Positions 41,634-50,000 of a stretch of DNA of 64,000 nt are shown here, piece after piece. Both the position numbers and the translations under genes were made by a program. Numbering within the stretch: position 1 is the stretch's first letter; each line of letters opens with the position of its first letter. The stretch comes from Archangium gephyra (GTDB lineage Bacteria > Myxococcota > Myxococcia > Myxococcales > Myxococcaceae): the NCBI GenBank assembly GCA_003243425.1, contig QFQP01000002.1, forward strand, positions 310,001 to 374,000, in the 5' to 3' direction. The notes under the pieces were generated by a model. It did no database searches and was not told the origin of the DNA. It saw only the letters and a program-made list of their open reading frames with translations.

Positions 41634-41676
41634 GTGGCGGCTGAATATCCGTAGCGCGCAAGACGCGTCAACGACT

Positions 41677-42300
41677 TCAGCCTGACGTTCGCTTCGGGGC
41701 CTTCGAATGACCGGGCAGCAGGTACCCGAATTTGAGCAGCGAGGTCGCACTGGCATCGAACGACGCCTTGTCACCGACCTCCCAGCCGAGCGCGTCGGCG
41801 ATGCGGACGATCTGCCCGAAGCACATGGCCACGAAGAGCGCGTCTTCCGCTTCGGCTCGGCTCACGCCGGCCGCCTTGAGCGCCCTGGCGTCGTCGAGGG
41901 TGGGCGAACCGGTGGCGACCAGCTCCAGGTACTGCAGCATGGCCTTGGTCTTCGGAGGTACCGGAGCCGTCCGCCAGTCGGCGAGCACCGCGGCGACCGT
42001 CTCTTCACTCAGCTTCTTCGACGCGACCGCGCCGTGGGCTGCCGTTCAAAACCGGCAGCGATTGAGGTTGGCGATGAACGTCGCGAACAGCTCACGCTCG
42101 CCGATCGGCCACGGGCCTTCACCACGCATCACGGGCTGCAGCAGATCGTTGAAGCGATCGCCCCAGAACGTGCGGCGGTACAGCAGCGTGCGCACCACGT
42201 CGGGCGCCTTCCGGCCCGACATGACCCTGAACAGCATCAACACGAGCTTCTCTTTCAGCCCGTGACCGTGCGCGACCTTCTCGAGACGAATGGTCGTCAC
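41677..42300 (-). CDS. CMD/AhpD-like selenoprotein (in-frame UGA at Cys-X-X-Sec)
   Basis: Two open frames (42300-42049 and 42045-41677) share one reading frame and are separated only by a TGA at 42046-42048. Read through, they give 207 residues with the AhpD/carboxymuconolactone decarboxylase motif: ELFATFIANLNRCRF-Sec-TAAH, i.e. C82, Sec85 and H89. The C-terminal half (DDARALKAAGVSRAEAEDAL, FVAMCFGQIVRIADALGWEV) is the usual second helix set. Such proteins are peroxidase-like antioxidants with a redox CxxC. A SECIS-like hairpin follows the UGA. GTG start in GTGA overlap with the upstream gene. Confidence 0.85.
42020..42045 (-). promoter_or_regulatory. Predicted bacterial SECIS element
   Basis: On the minus strand directly after the UGA, GGCGC (+13 to +17), loop GGUC (+18 to +21) and GCGUC (+22 to +26) form a stem extended by a C-G pair. 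E. coli fdhF has its essential loop GGU at +19 to +21, so loop sequence and spacing nearly coincide. A second stem (GCTGCCG/CGGCAGC) flanks the UGA itself. Confidence 0.75.
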
Positions 42301-42608
42301 GAGGCCCCCCACACCGAATCGAGGGCCGACATCGCGAGCTCGTGCCGGCGCCGCGCTTCACCGAACGAAGCAGCGACCGTCAGCTCGAACAACACGTCGT
42401 CGGAGTACGTCTTGCGCAGCTCCGCGAGTTGTTCGGCCGAGACCCGGTACGCGCTCTTCTGAACGAGCCGGACGTACTCACCGAGCGGCCCGTCGAGTTC
42501 ACCGCGGGCGGCCTTTTCACGCAGCGTGGCCTCTGATTCGCCCGGCCCGCGGAGAATGGTGCTCTCGAGCGTCGACAACAGCTCGTCGTGATCGTCTCGG
42601 CGGGACAT
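42297..42608 (-). CDS. CMD-like partner protein without redox cysteines
   Basis: A 103-residue helical protein (ELLSTLESTILRGPGESEAT, then YSDDVLFELTVAASFGEARR). This resembles the carboxymuconolactone decarboxylase helix arrangement but lacks CxxC. It is translationally coupled (GTGA) to the selenoprotein, so the two may form a complex. ATG start at 42608. It is divergent from the sigma factor gene across about 100 nt. Confidence 0.65.
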   Translation of the reverse strand: MSRRDDHDELLSTLESTILRGPGESEATLREKAARGELDGPLGEYVRLVQKSAYRVSAEQLAELRKTYSDDVLFELTVAASFGEARRRHELAMSALDSVWGAS

Positions 42609-42711
42609 GGCGCGGCAAGATGCCATAGCCGACTGGCCAGCGCGACGTAGGATGCGCCGCCCGTCGCTGTCCCACGCCGCACCAGTCGCGTGTCACACGC
42701 AACGGCAGGGA

Positions 42712-43233
42712 ATGGTGGCAATGGGGCCGACGGCCCGCGGTTCAACGAGCAGCGGCTTGACCCGTGACGAGGTCGAGCGGCTCTACGCGCAATTCGCGCC
42801 GGTGGTCTTCCGCCGTGCGCGACTGCTGCTCCGCCGCGAGGCCGACGCGTGGGACGTAGTGCAGGAGGTCTTCGAGCGCATGCTGACGCAGGGTTCAGGG
42901 TTCCGCGGCGAAGCGCGCCCGATGACGTGGGTGTACCGCATGACGACCAACACCGCGCTCAACCACCTGCGGGCGCGCAGGGTGCGGGAGCCGGCGCTCG
43001 CGGTCGTGGGCGAAGAACCGTCGGTCGAGCTCGAGCGCGTCGAAGCGCGCCAGCTGGTCGACAAGTGGTTGCAGCACCTCAGCGAGCGTGAAGTCGAAGT
43101 GGCCGCCCTGCTCTATCTCGACGGGCTCACGCAGCAGGAAGTGGCCGACGTGCTCGGCCTGTCGCGCAAGACCATCGTCCGCGAGGTCGAAGCACTGCGC
43201 ACGAAGCTCGAAGCCCTCGGAGCGCTGCCGTGA
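42712..43233 (+). CDS. ECF-type RNA polymerase sigma factor
   Basis: A 173-residue sigma factor. Region 2 runs from about 15 to 90 (YAQFAPVVFRRARLLLRRE, DAWDVVQEVFERML, MTWVYRMTTNTALNHLRARR). Region 4 is at about 118-165 (LSEREVEVAALLYLDGLTQQ, EVADVLGLSRKTIVREVEAL). It is followed by an anti-sigma gene in GTGA overlap, so activity is probably released by an envelope signal. Start ATG 42712; ATG 42721 is possible. The longer open frame upstream is not coding. Confidence 0.88.
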   Translation: MVAMGPTARGSTSSGLTRDEVERLYAQFAPVVFRRARLLLRREADAWDVVQEVFERMLTQGSGFRGEARPMTWVYRMTTNTALNHLRARRVREPALAVVGEEPSVELERVEARQLVDKWLQHLSEREVEVAALLYLDGLTQQEVADVLGLSRKTIVREVEALRTKLEALGALP

Positions 43234-43778
43234 GTGAACACCTCTCTTCTCTGCAGCTCGATGAAGTGGCCGCCGGTCTCGCGCCGGCACCGGAACATCT
43301 GACGGGTTGTGCAGAGTGTGCGTCGAAGTTGAGCGCACTGAAGACACAGAACGCTGCATTTCTCGCGCTGCCCCGTGCGCAGGCCCAGCTGAAGTCGATG
43401 GCGATCGAGAAGCCGCAGCGACGGGCGATGTTGTGGCTGGTGCCGCTGGCCGCTGCGATCGCCATCGGGGTCTTCGTGCAGCGCGACGATGCGAGTGAAC
43501 GGCTCAAGGGCCGCGCGTCGATCGTGCTGCTCGACTCGAAGAACGAGCCCGTCACCGAAGCGAGCGTCGGTCAGAAACTCACGCTCGCCGTCGGCGGTGC
43601 TGGCGCGAAGTCGGTGAAGGTCGTGGAGGTCGAAACGGGCGAGACGATCTTCTCTGGTGCGATCGCTCAGGGCGCGCGGGTTCCACTCATGCAGCTCGAA
43701 GTGACCCCGGGCGACGTCACCTTGAGGGCCGAGTTCGATGACGGCGCCTCGGCGCAGGTGCGGCTGAGGGTAAAGTGA
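43230..43778 (+). CDS. Anti-sigma factor with one membrane segment
   Basis: A 182-residue protein. The N-terminus holds a zf-HC2-like Hx3CxxC (EHLTGCAECASKL), typical of anti-sigma domains. A membrane helix lies at about 68-84 (AMLWLVPLAAAIAIGVFV), and the rest is a periplasmic beta domain (ASIVLLDSKNEPVTEASVGQ). It should sequester the adjacent ECF sigma factor at the membrane. GTGA overlaps on both sides. Confidence 0.82.
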   Translation: MSEHLSSLQLDEVAAGLAPAPEHLTGCAECASKLSALKTQNAAFLALPRAQAQLKSMAIEKPQRRAMLWLVPLAAAIAIGVFVQRDDASERLKGRASIVLLDSKNEPVTEASVGQKLTLAVGGAGAKSVKVVEVETGETIFSGAIAQGARVPLMQLEVTPGDVTLRAEFDDGASAQVRLRVK

Positions 43779-45277
43779 CGTCACGCTGGCTCACCTTCCT
43801 GGTCCTCGTCTCGAGCACGGCATTGGCTTCTCGGTACGCCCTGGTGGTCGGGGAGAACCGCGGCCTGCACGACGAAGAGCTGCTGCGCTTCGCGCAGACC
43901 GACGCTCACAAGGTCGAACAGGCGTTGCTCGACGTGGGCGGCTTCATGAGCGATCAGATCGTCTCGGTCGAAGGCGCTGATGCAGCTCGCCTCCGCGCCG
44001 CGCTGAACGAACTGAGGTCGCGCATGGGCGAAGGGCCCCACGAGCGACTCATCATCTACGTCAGCTCGCACGCGGCCGACGGCTCGCTGCACCTCGACGG
44101 CACTGCGTTCCCGATGCAGGAGCTCGTCGACTTCCTCAAGGCCGCGCCCGTGGAAGTCGGCGTGCTCGTGATCGATGCCTGTCAGTCAGGGCGAGTGACG
44201 AAGTTGAAGGGCGTGAAGGCCTCGGGCGCGCCGAAGCTGGAGGCGACCAGGCTCGAAGGTCGCGTGCTCATTTCTGCGTCGGGCGCCGACGAGTACGCGC
44301 AGGAAAGCGACGCGCTGCAGGGCAGCTACTTCACGCACTATTTCGTCACCGGTCTTCGCGGCGCCGCGGACACGTCGGGCGACGGCGTGGTGACACTCGA
44401 CGAGGTCTACGCGTGGGCGTGGGCGCGGACCATCGAGGCCACGTTCTCTTCGCGCGGCGGTGTGCAGCGGCCGGCGTTCGCGGTCGAGCTCCGCGGCGCG
44501 GGGCAGTTGGAGCTTTCGCGGCCCAGAGCGAGTTCGTCGCAATTGACGATCGACGTGCAGCCGCCGGGACGATGGCTGGTGGTCTCGCAGGCCACCGGCA
44601 CTCTCTTTGCTGACGTCGAGAAGCCGACAGGTGCGCTCACGCTCGCGATTCCGCCCGGCTCGTACCGCGTGCAGCTGCGGGTGACCGACGGCGTTCTCGA
44701 GCGCGTGGTGACGGTGCCGGTGCGCGGTGCGGTCACCGTGTCGGGCGGTGAGCTCGAACAGGCGTCGCTGGTGCGGGTCGCTCGCAAAGGTGGTGAAGAG
44801 GCGCGGGTGACGTTCTCGGCCGGCGCGTCGATGACGTCGGGCCTGGTGCGTGGTCTCGAGCTTCAACCCGGCGCCGAGCTCCGCGTTCGTCGCGACGGCT
44901 ACTTCCTGGGGCCGCTCAATCAGCTCACCGCGTCGTTCAATTACCGGCACGGTGCTTCGACGACCGATTCGTTCCTGCAGAACGAGCTCGAGCTGCGCGT
45001 GGGCCTCGGTCACCGCTTCGCGTTCTCGCCGGGCAGCGTCGCCGTCGGCCTCGAGTTGGGACCGCTGCTGGTGCTGCAGCACGCGCTGCCGAACGACACG
45101 AGCCGCCTGAGCCTGGGAGGCGTCGCCGCGCTGTCCGTCGAGGGGCGACTGGTGCTCGCCGGGCCGGTCGAAGCGTTCGTCCTGGGAACCGCCGGTGGCG
45201 CATTGGTGAAGCAGCTCCCGGGCATCACCCCGGTGCCGCGCCTGAGCGGTGTTCTCGGCATCGCCGTCACCTTCTGA
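43775..45277 (+). CDS. Exported caspase-family peptidase with C-terminal beta-barrel-like domain
   Basis: A 500-residue protein with a signal peptide (MTSRWLTFLVLVSSTALAS). The caspase-fold domain spans about 20-240: RYALVVGENRG, catalytic His in LIIYVSSHAADG, catalytic Cys in VGVLVIDACQSGRV. A beta-sandwich segment (about 250-340) and a barrel-like end (NQLTASFNYRHGASTTDSFL to LSGVLGIAVTF) follow. Third gene of the sigma/anti-sigma operon, so it is probably the main target or effector of that system in the envelope. GTG start. Confidence 0.82.
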   Translation: MTSRWLTFLVLVSSTALASRYALVVGENRGLHDEELLRFAQTDAHKVEQALLDVGGFMSDQIVSVEGADAARLRAALNELRSRMGEGPHERLIIYVSSHAADGSLHLDGTAFPMQELVDFLKAAPVEVGVLVIDACQSGRVTKLKGVKASGAPKLEATRLEGRVLISASGADEYAQESDALQGSYFTHYFVTGLRGAADTSGDGVVTLDEVYAWAWARTIEATFSSRGGVQRPAFAVELRGAGQLELSRPRASSSQLTIDVQPPGRWLVVSQATGTLFADVEKPTGALTLAIPPGSYRVQLRVTDGVLERVVTVPVRGAVTVSGGELEQASLVRVARKGGEEARVTFSAGASMTSGLVRGLELQPGAELRVRRDGYFLGPLNQLTASFNYRHGASTTDSFLQNELELRVGLGHRFAFSPGSVAVGLELGPLLVLQHALPNDTSRLSLGGVAALSVEGRLVLAGPVEAFVLGTAGGALVKQLPGITPVPRLSGVLGIAVTF

Positions 45278-45293
45278 GATGGAGAAACGACCC

Positions 45294-45836
45294 ATGTCAC
45301 GCAGCTCGCGAGGACTGGTGATGACGTTGGGCCTCTTCGTCGCGGCGTGTCTCGACCCGCTCTATCAAGACGGAGATCCGCTCACGCAGAGCTGGGTGGT
45401 GTGCTGTCAGCGCGGCGCCATCGACACCTGCTTCTGTGAAGACGAAACCAGCTGCATGCAGCCGATCTTCGCGTGCGCCGGAGGAACGTGCGCCACCAAC
45501 CCGCAGTGTTTCGTTTCGACGAGTGACGCTGGCACGGGCGGAGGCTCTGGCAGCACCGGCGGTGGTTCGGGCGGCGGCGGCGCGGTGATCCTCGACGGCG
45601 GCCCGGTCGGCGGCGGCGCCTCGCAAGACGCAGGCGCGGGCGGTGGCGGAGGAAACAGCAGCTACGACGCGGGCACCGGTGGCGGTACCACCATGTCGAC
45701 CGGGTTCGAGTTCTGCTGCGTGAACAGCCGCGTCACCACCTGCGCGTGCGGCGTCTCGGGCTGCATCGGCGCGCCGTTCACACCATGCCCCGGCGGCGGC
45801 TGCGTGGCGGGCACGACGCAAGCGATCTGCCGCTGA
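45294..45836 (+). CDS. Cys-rich lipoprotein with Gly/Ser linker
   Basis: A 180-residue lipoprotein. The signal SSRGLVMTLGLFVAAC puts the lipidated Cys at 21. Two related Cys modules flank a Gly/Ser/Ala linker: WVVCCQRGAIDTCFCEDETS with FACAGGTC, and FEFCCVNSRVTTCACGVSGC with PCPGGGC. Such linkers are common in myxobacterial surface lipoproteins. The start is ATG 45294 behind GGAGA; 16 nt after the caspase gene, so same operon. Function unknown. Confidence 0.78.
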   Translation: MSRSSRGLVMTLGLFVAACLDPLYQDGDPLTQSWVVCCQRGAIDTCFCEDETSCMQPIFACAGGTCATNPQCFVSTSDAGTGGGSGSTGGGSGGGGAVILDGGPVGGGASQDAGAGGGGGNSSYDAGTGGGTTMSTGFEFCCVNSRVTTCACGVSGCIGAPFTPCPGGGCVAGTTQAICR

Positions 45837-45852
45837 AACGTTCGCTTGCGGT

Positions 45853-45866
45853 GACGCGATCGCGTC
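45853..45866. repeat. Perfect 14-bp palindrome
   Basis: GACGCGATCGCGTC lies 17 nt after the lipoprotein stop in a 162-nt gap. It could be an operator for the next operon or part of a terminator stem; neither is supported further. Confidence 0.3.
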
Positions 45867-45998
45867 TCTATTCCGGGTGAGGCGGAAGACCCCGCGGTAA
45901 CGCGGTGTTCAACGTGGTGAGCGGCTCGTTCTCACCTCGCGAGAATCACGAAGCGACACTGGAATCGTTGGCGCGATCCGTGCTCATAGGCCTCCGCG

Positions 45999-47075
45999 AT
46001 GCGGAACCGGCCACTTTCTCGACACCAGATCGCGACATTCTCAAGGAATGTCGTCGCGATTCTCACACTGACCGTTAGTTCGCTGGCAGCTGCGCAGGCA
46101 GTGCCGCAGATCGGTAAGACCGAAGAAGAAGGCACTGACGGCAAGCACCCCTGGCGCGGCAGCACGATCAGCTACGGCTTGTCGTCGACGGCGACCACCT
46201 TCACGCCGGCTTTCGAGCTCACGTACAACCCGACGGTCGCGCACCGCATCGGCCTCATGCCGGAGTGGCACTTCAACGACACCTTCCACGTCCGCAGCCG
46301 CTTCTTCCTCAGCCAGGAGTTCACGAAGTCGGACTACACGAACACCCTGAACGAAGTGGAGCTCTCGGACCTCTGGCTCGACGGCGTGTGGGCGGGGTTC
46401 AAGGAGAAGTACTCGGGCATCAAGTTCGACGCCAACCTCCGCCTCACCTTCCCCACTTCGCGGTTCTCGCAGGCGCAGGGCCGCATCATGACCATCGGCC
46501 CCGGCATCAACGTCAGCCGCGCGTTCCCGGTGATGACGGCGCTGATCTTCAGCTACTCGTTCCGCTACACGTACCGGTTCAACCGCTTCGCCACGTTCCA
46601 GAACCAGGGGCCGTCGATCGCGGCCTGCGGCATCAGCGGCGGCACCGTCGATTGCCCGTCGCTCACCAGCAACGGCGTGCGCACCATTCAGATGGACATC
46701 ATTCACGGGCCGACGGCGGTGTTCCTGCCGCACCCGAAGGTGACGTTCGCGGTCTCGCTGTTCATGCAGTACGGCCTGATGCCGGCGCTGGCCGAGTTGC
46801 CGCCCGGGACCGACGTGTCGCTCAACGCCGGCAACAGCGGGCCGCAGTGGCGAAACTTCTGGGGCTCGTCGATCTCGGTCGGCTACCAGCCGTGGGACAC
46901 GGTGGGCTTCACGCTCGGCGCCTTCACCTTCTCGAATCAGCTCGATTCGCAGAGCCAGTACATCTTCCCGCTCTTCAACCGGAACACCGTGGTGTCGCTC
47001 GACATGTCGGTCGACATCGAGTCCTTCTTCAACAACGTCAGCCCCAGCAAGTCCAAGCCCAAGGAGAAGTCATGA
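45999..47075 (+). CDS. Outer-membrane beta-barrel protein
   Basis: A 358-residue protein with an N-terminal signal (FSRNVVAILTLTVSSLAAAQ) and alternating amphipathic strands with aromatic ends (FTPAFELTYNPTVAHRIGLM, SYSFRYTYRFNRFATF, WGSSISVGYQPWDTVGFTLG). The composition fits a transporter-like or porin-like barrel. Its ATGA overlap with the metalloprotease lipoprotein gene suggests the two proteins work together at the outer membrane. Confidence 0.75.
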   Translation: MRNRPLSRHQIATFSRNVVAILTLTVSSLAAAQAVPQIGKTEEEGTDGKHPWRGSTISYGLSSTATTFTPAFELTYNPTVAHRIGLMPEWHFNDTFHVRSRFFLSQEFTKSDYTNTLNEVELSDLWLDGVWAGFKEKYSGIKFDANLRLTFPTSRFSQAQGRIMTIGPGINVSRAFPVMTALIFSYSFRYTYRFNRFATFQNQGPSIAACGISGGTVDCPSLTSNGVRTIQMDIIHGPTAVFLPHPKVTFAVSLFMQYGLMPALAELPPGTDVSLNAGNSGPQWRNFWGSSISVGYQPWDTVGFTLGAFTFSNQLDSQSQYIFPLFNRNTVVSLDMSVDIESFFNNVSPSKSKPKEKS

Positions 47076-50000
47076 GTCCTCGTTCGTTCATTCGGCTCGT
47101 CGGCGCGCTCGTCGCGGTGACGCTCGCAGGTTGTGCGGAGCAGCAAGCTCCCATCAACCGCGTGCAGCCCAACTACTACGACAAGTCGTTCTTCGTCGGT
47201 CAGGACTTCCAGGGCGTGCAGGACGACCCTGAATTCTACAGCCAGGGAACGCTCATCGACGTCGGCTACGGCGCCGGCCAGGACGGCCTGTTCACGTCGA
47301 CCTACGCGCAGCCGATGTCGCGCGTGAAGTGGGAAGTCACCGAGCAGCGCCTCATTGCCCGTCTCGCCTACGAGCGCGTGAAGGACACCGACGGCAAGGG
47401 CGTGAGCAAGGCCACCAACGACGGCATCGTGGTGGCGAGCTACCGCATCACGTCGCACTTCGACATCGCCCGCCAGTACAACCCGCAGACCGGCGAGCAG
47501 ATGAATGTCATCGACGAGAACGTGCAGGACCGCCCGTGGTTCCAGCGCCAGTTCATTCGCGTCGACTGGTCGCGCAATGAGTCGACCGACAACTACGACT
47601 TCGACACGCTCAGCCAGATCGGCCTGTACGGCGGCATTTCGTACACGCCCCTGGCCTACGACGTGACCGACCCGCGCCACGAAGACGCGCCGCACTACGA
47701 CGAGGCCAACGGCTACCTCGACATCACCAACAAGGCCTTCGCGCAGCCGCAGATGATCACCCTCGACCTGTGGGGTGGCTTCACGTTCCCCGCGTGCTTC
47801 CTCGACGCCGACATCGGCGGCGGCGGCGCGCCCACCACGCAGTGCAACGCGGTGGAGCTGACGATTCGCCACGCGTTCCGCAAGGTGCCCAACCACGACT
47901 ACGAGCCTGAAGACTGGGACGGCTACCGCTTCCAGGCGTTCGGTGCGTTCACCACCGATCGCAAGGGTTACGCCCGTAACTACGGCATGACCGACACCAA
48001 CTGGCACCGCTTCATCAACCGCTACAACCTGTGGGAGCGCAGCCACTTCTACACGGACGCGACGGCCATGACGGGCGCGGTCGAGTGCTACACGCCGGCC
48101 ACCACGCCGGCCGGCGCCGACCCGCACCGCGACCTCAACAACGACGGCACCGAAGACGAGTGCGCGGCGGTCGGCAACGGCTCGCGCTGCGACATCTTCA
48201 GCCAGAAGTGCACGCTGCCGTTCCGCAACCGCGAAGTGCGCCCGGTGGTCTGGTACTTCTCGGAAGGTTCGAACCCCGACTACTTCCACAGCTCGCGTGA
48301 AGCCGCCCACGACTGGGACGTCGCGCTCCGTTCGGCGATCGTCACCGCGAAGTACGCGGAGTGCGTGAAGACCTTCGGCGAGAACTGCGCCGATCAGTAC
48401 CCCGTGTACAAGGGCCAGCAGGACGACAACCAGGACGCCATCTGGTTGGCGAAGGAAGTCGACGATTGCCGCGCCGGTCTCGCGCAGGGCGTCAATGGCT
48501 CGTGCGAAGCGCTGGCCGACAAGCTGGGCGCCGAGCGCAACATGAGCCCGGGCGTCATCGCGCTGGCCAAGATGCCGGAAGTGGCCGTGCTCTGCCACAG
48601 CCCGGTCGAGGCCAACGACCCCGCGCTCTGCGGCTCGCCGCGCCTGCCCGCCGACCTCACCGCGTCGCTGTGCTTCTCGGCGCGCCTCGCGGGTGACACC
48701 GCGACGATGGACCGCTGCGCCACCGCGCTGCAGGTTCGCAAGGGCGACCTGCGCTACCACGTGATCAACATCATCACCTCGCCGCAGACGCCGTCGCCCT
48801 GGGGCATCATGGTCGACGGTCACGACCCGCTCACCGGTGAGAAGGTGTCGGCCAGCATCAACGTGTGGTCGCACGTCACCGATCTCTTCAGCCAGGGCAT
48901 CGTCGACACGGCTCGCTACATCAAGGGCGAGCTGACGACGGCCGACGTCACCGAAGGCACCTACGTGCGTGACTGGGCGAGCGCCGCCGAAGCGGCCTCG
49001 ACCGGCGGCTCGCTGCCGCGCCTGTCGAACGACGAGCAGATCCTCGCGGTCGCCGGGTCGCTCGGCTCGAAGGCCGACCTCGCGCAGATCAAGAGCTCGA
49101 TGGACGGCATGAAGAACTCGCCGATGTTCAAGAAGGCGGCGGCGATTCGCCGTGAGCTCGACGACGTGCGCTTCGACGCGTACCAGCCGGCCACCACGCG
49201 GGCCACGTACGAGAACCGCCGCAAGCGCGCGCTCGACACGCCCACCGAAGCGGCGCTCAACACGCGCGCCATGCAGCAGCTGGCGGGCAGCAGCCAGGGC
49301 AAGCTGTCGAGCTCGGAGCTGCTCGCGGCCACCTCGCCCCTGCGTGGTGCCAACCGCAGCCTCCAGCGCGAGCTGCAGCAGGCGCGTGAGCTCGCGCTCG
49401 CCGAGCGCGGCGCGTGCATCATGAACGAGGCGCCGGCGCCCATGGGCATCGCGGACCTCGCCGACGTGCTCGAAGCGAAGTTCGGCGTCTTCAACGCGCA
49501 GGCCTCGAAGGACGAGCAGGCCGCCCGCGGCACCCGCGCGCAGCGCTACATCGCCCAGCGCGCCAACTACGCGGTGCTGACGCACGAGATCGGTCACTCG
49601 ATCGCGCTGCGCCACAACTTCGTGGGCTCGTCGGACGCCTTCAACTTCCGCCCGCAGTACTGGCAGCTGCGCACCAACAACGGCACGGCGCCCATCTGCA
49701 CGACCGTCGACGCGACCGGCGCCTGTGTCGGCCCGCGCACGCTCGACCCCATCAACCAGAACGAGCGCCAGAACCTGCTCCAGATGTTCATGGCCTCGAC
49801 GACCATGGAGTACGCCGGTGAAGTGACGCAGGACTTCCTGGGTCTGGGCGCCTATGACTTCGCGGCGACGCGCATGTTCTACGGCGACGTGGCGGCCGTC
49901 ATCGACGACCCCAACATGCGCGCCGGTTCGCCGCTCGCGCAGGGCGCCATCGCCAAGATGGACAACTTCGGCGGCATCCTCGGCATCACCTTCAGCGTGG

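Noticed and set aside
42046..42048. UGA read as an ordinary stop or pseudogene mutation
   Set aside because: It falls exactly on the redox residue of CxxC, both sides are otherwise intact, and a SECIS-like hairpin follows at the correct spacing.
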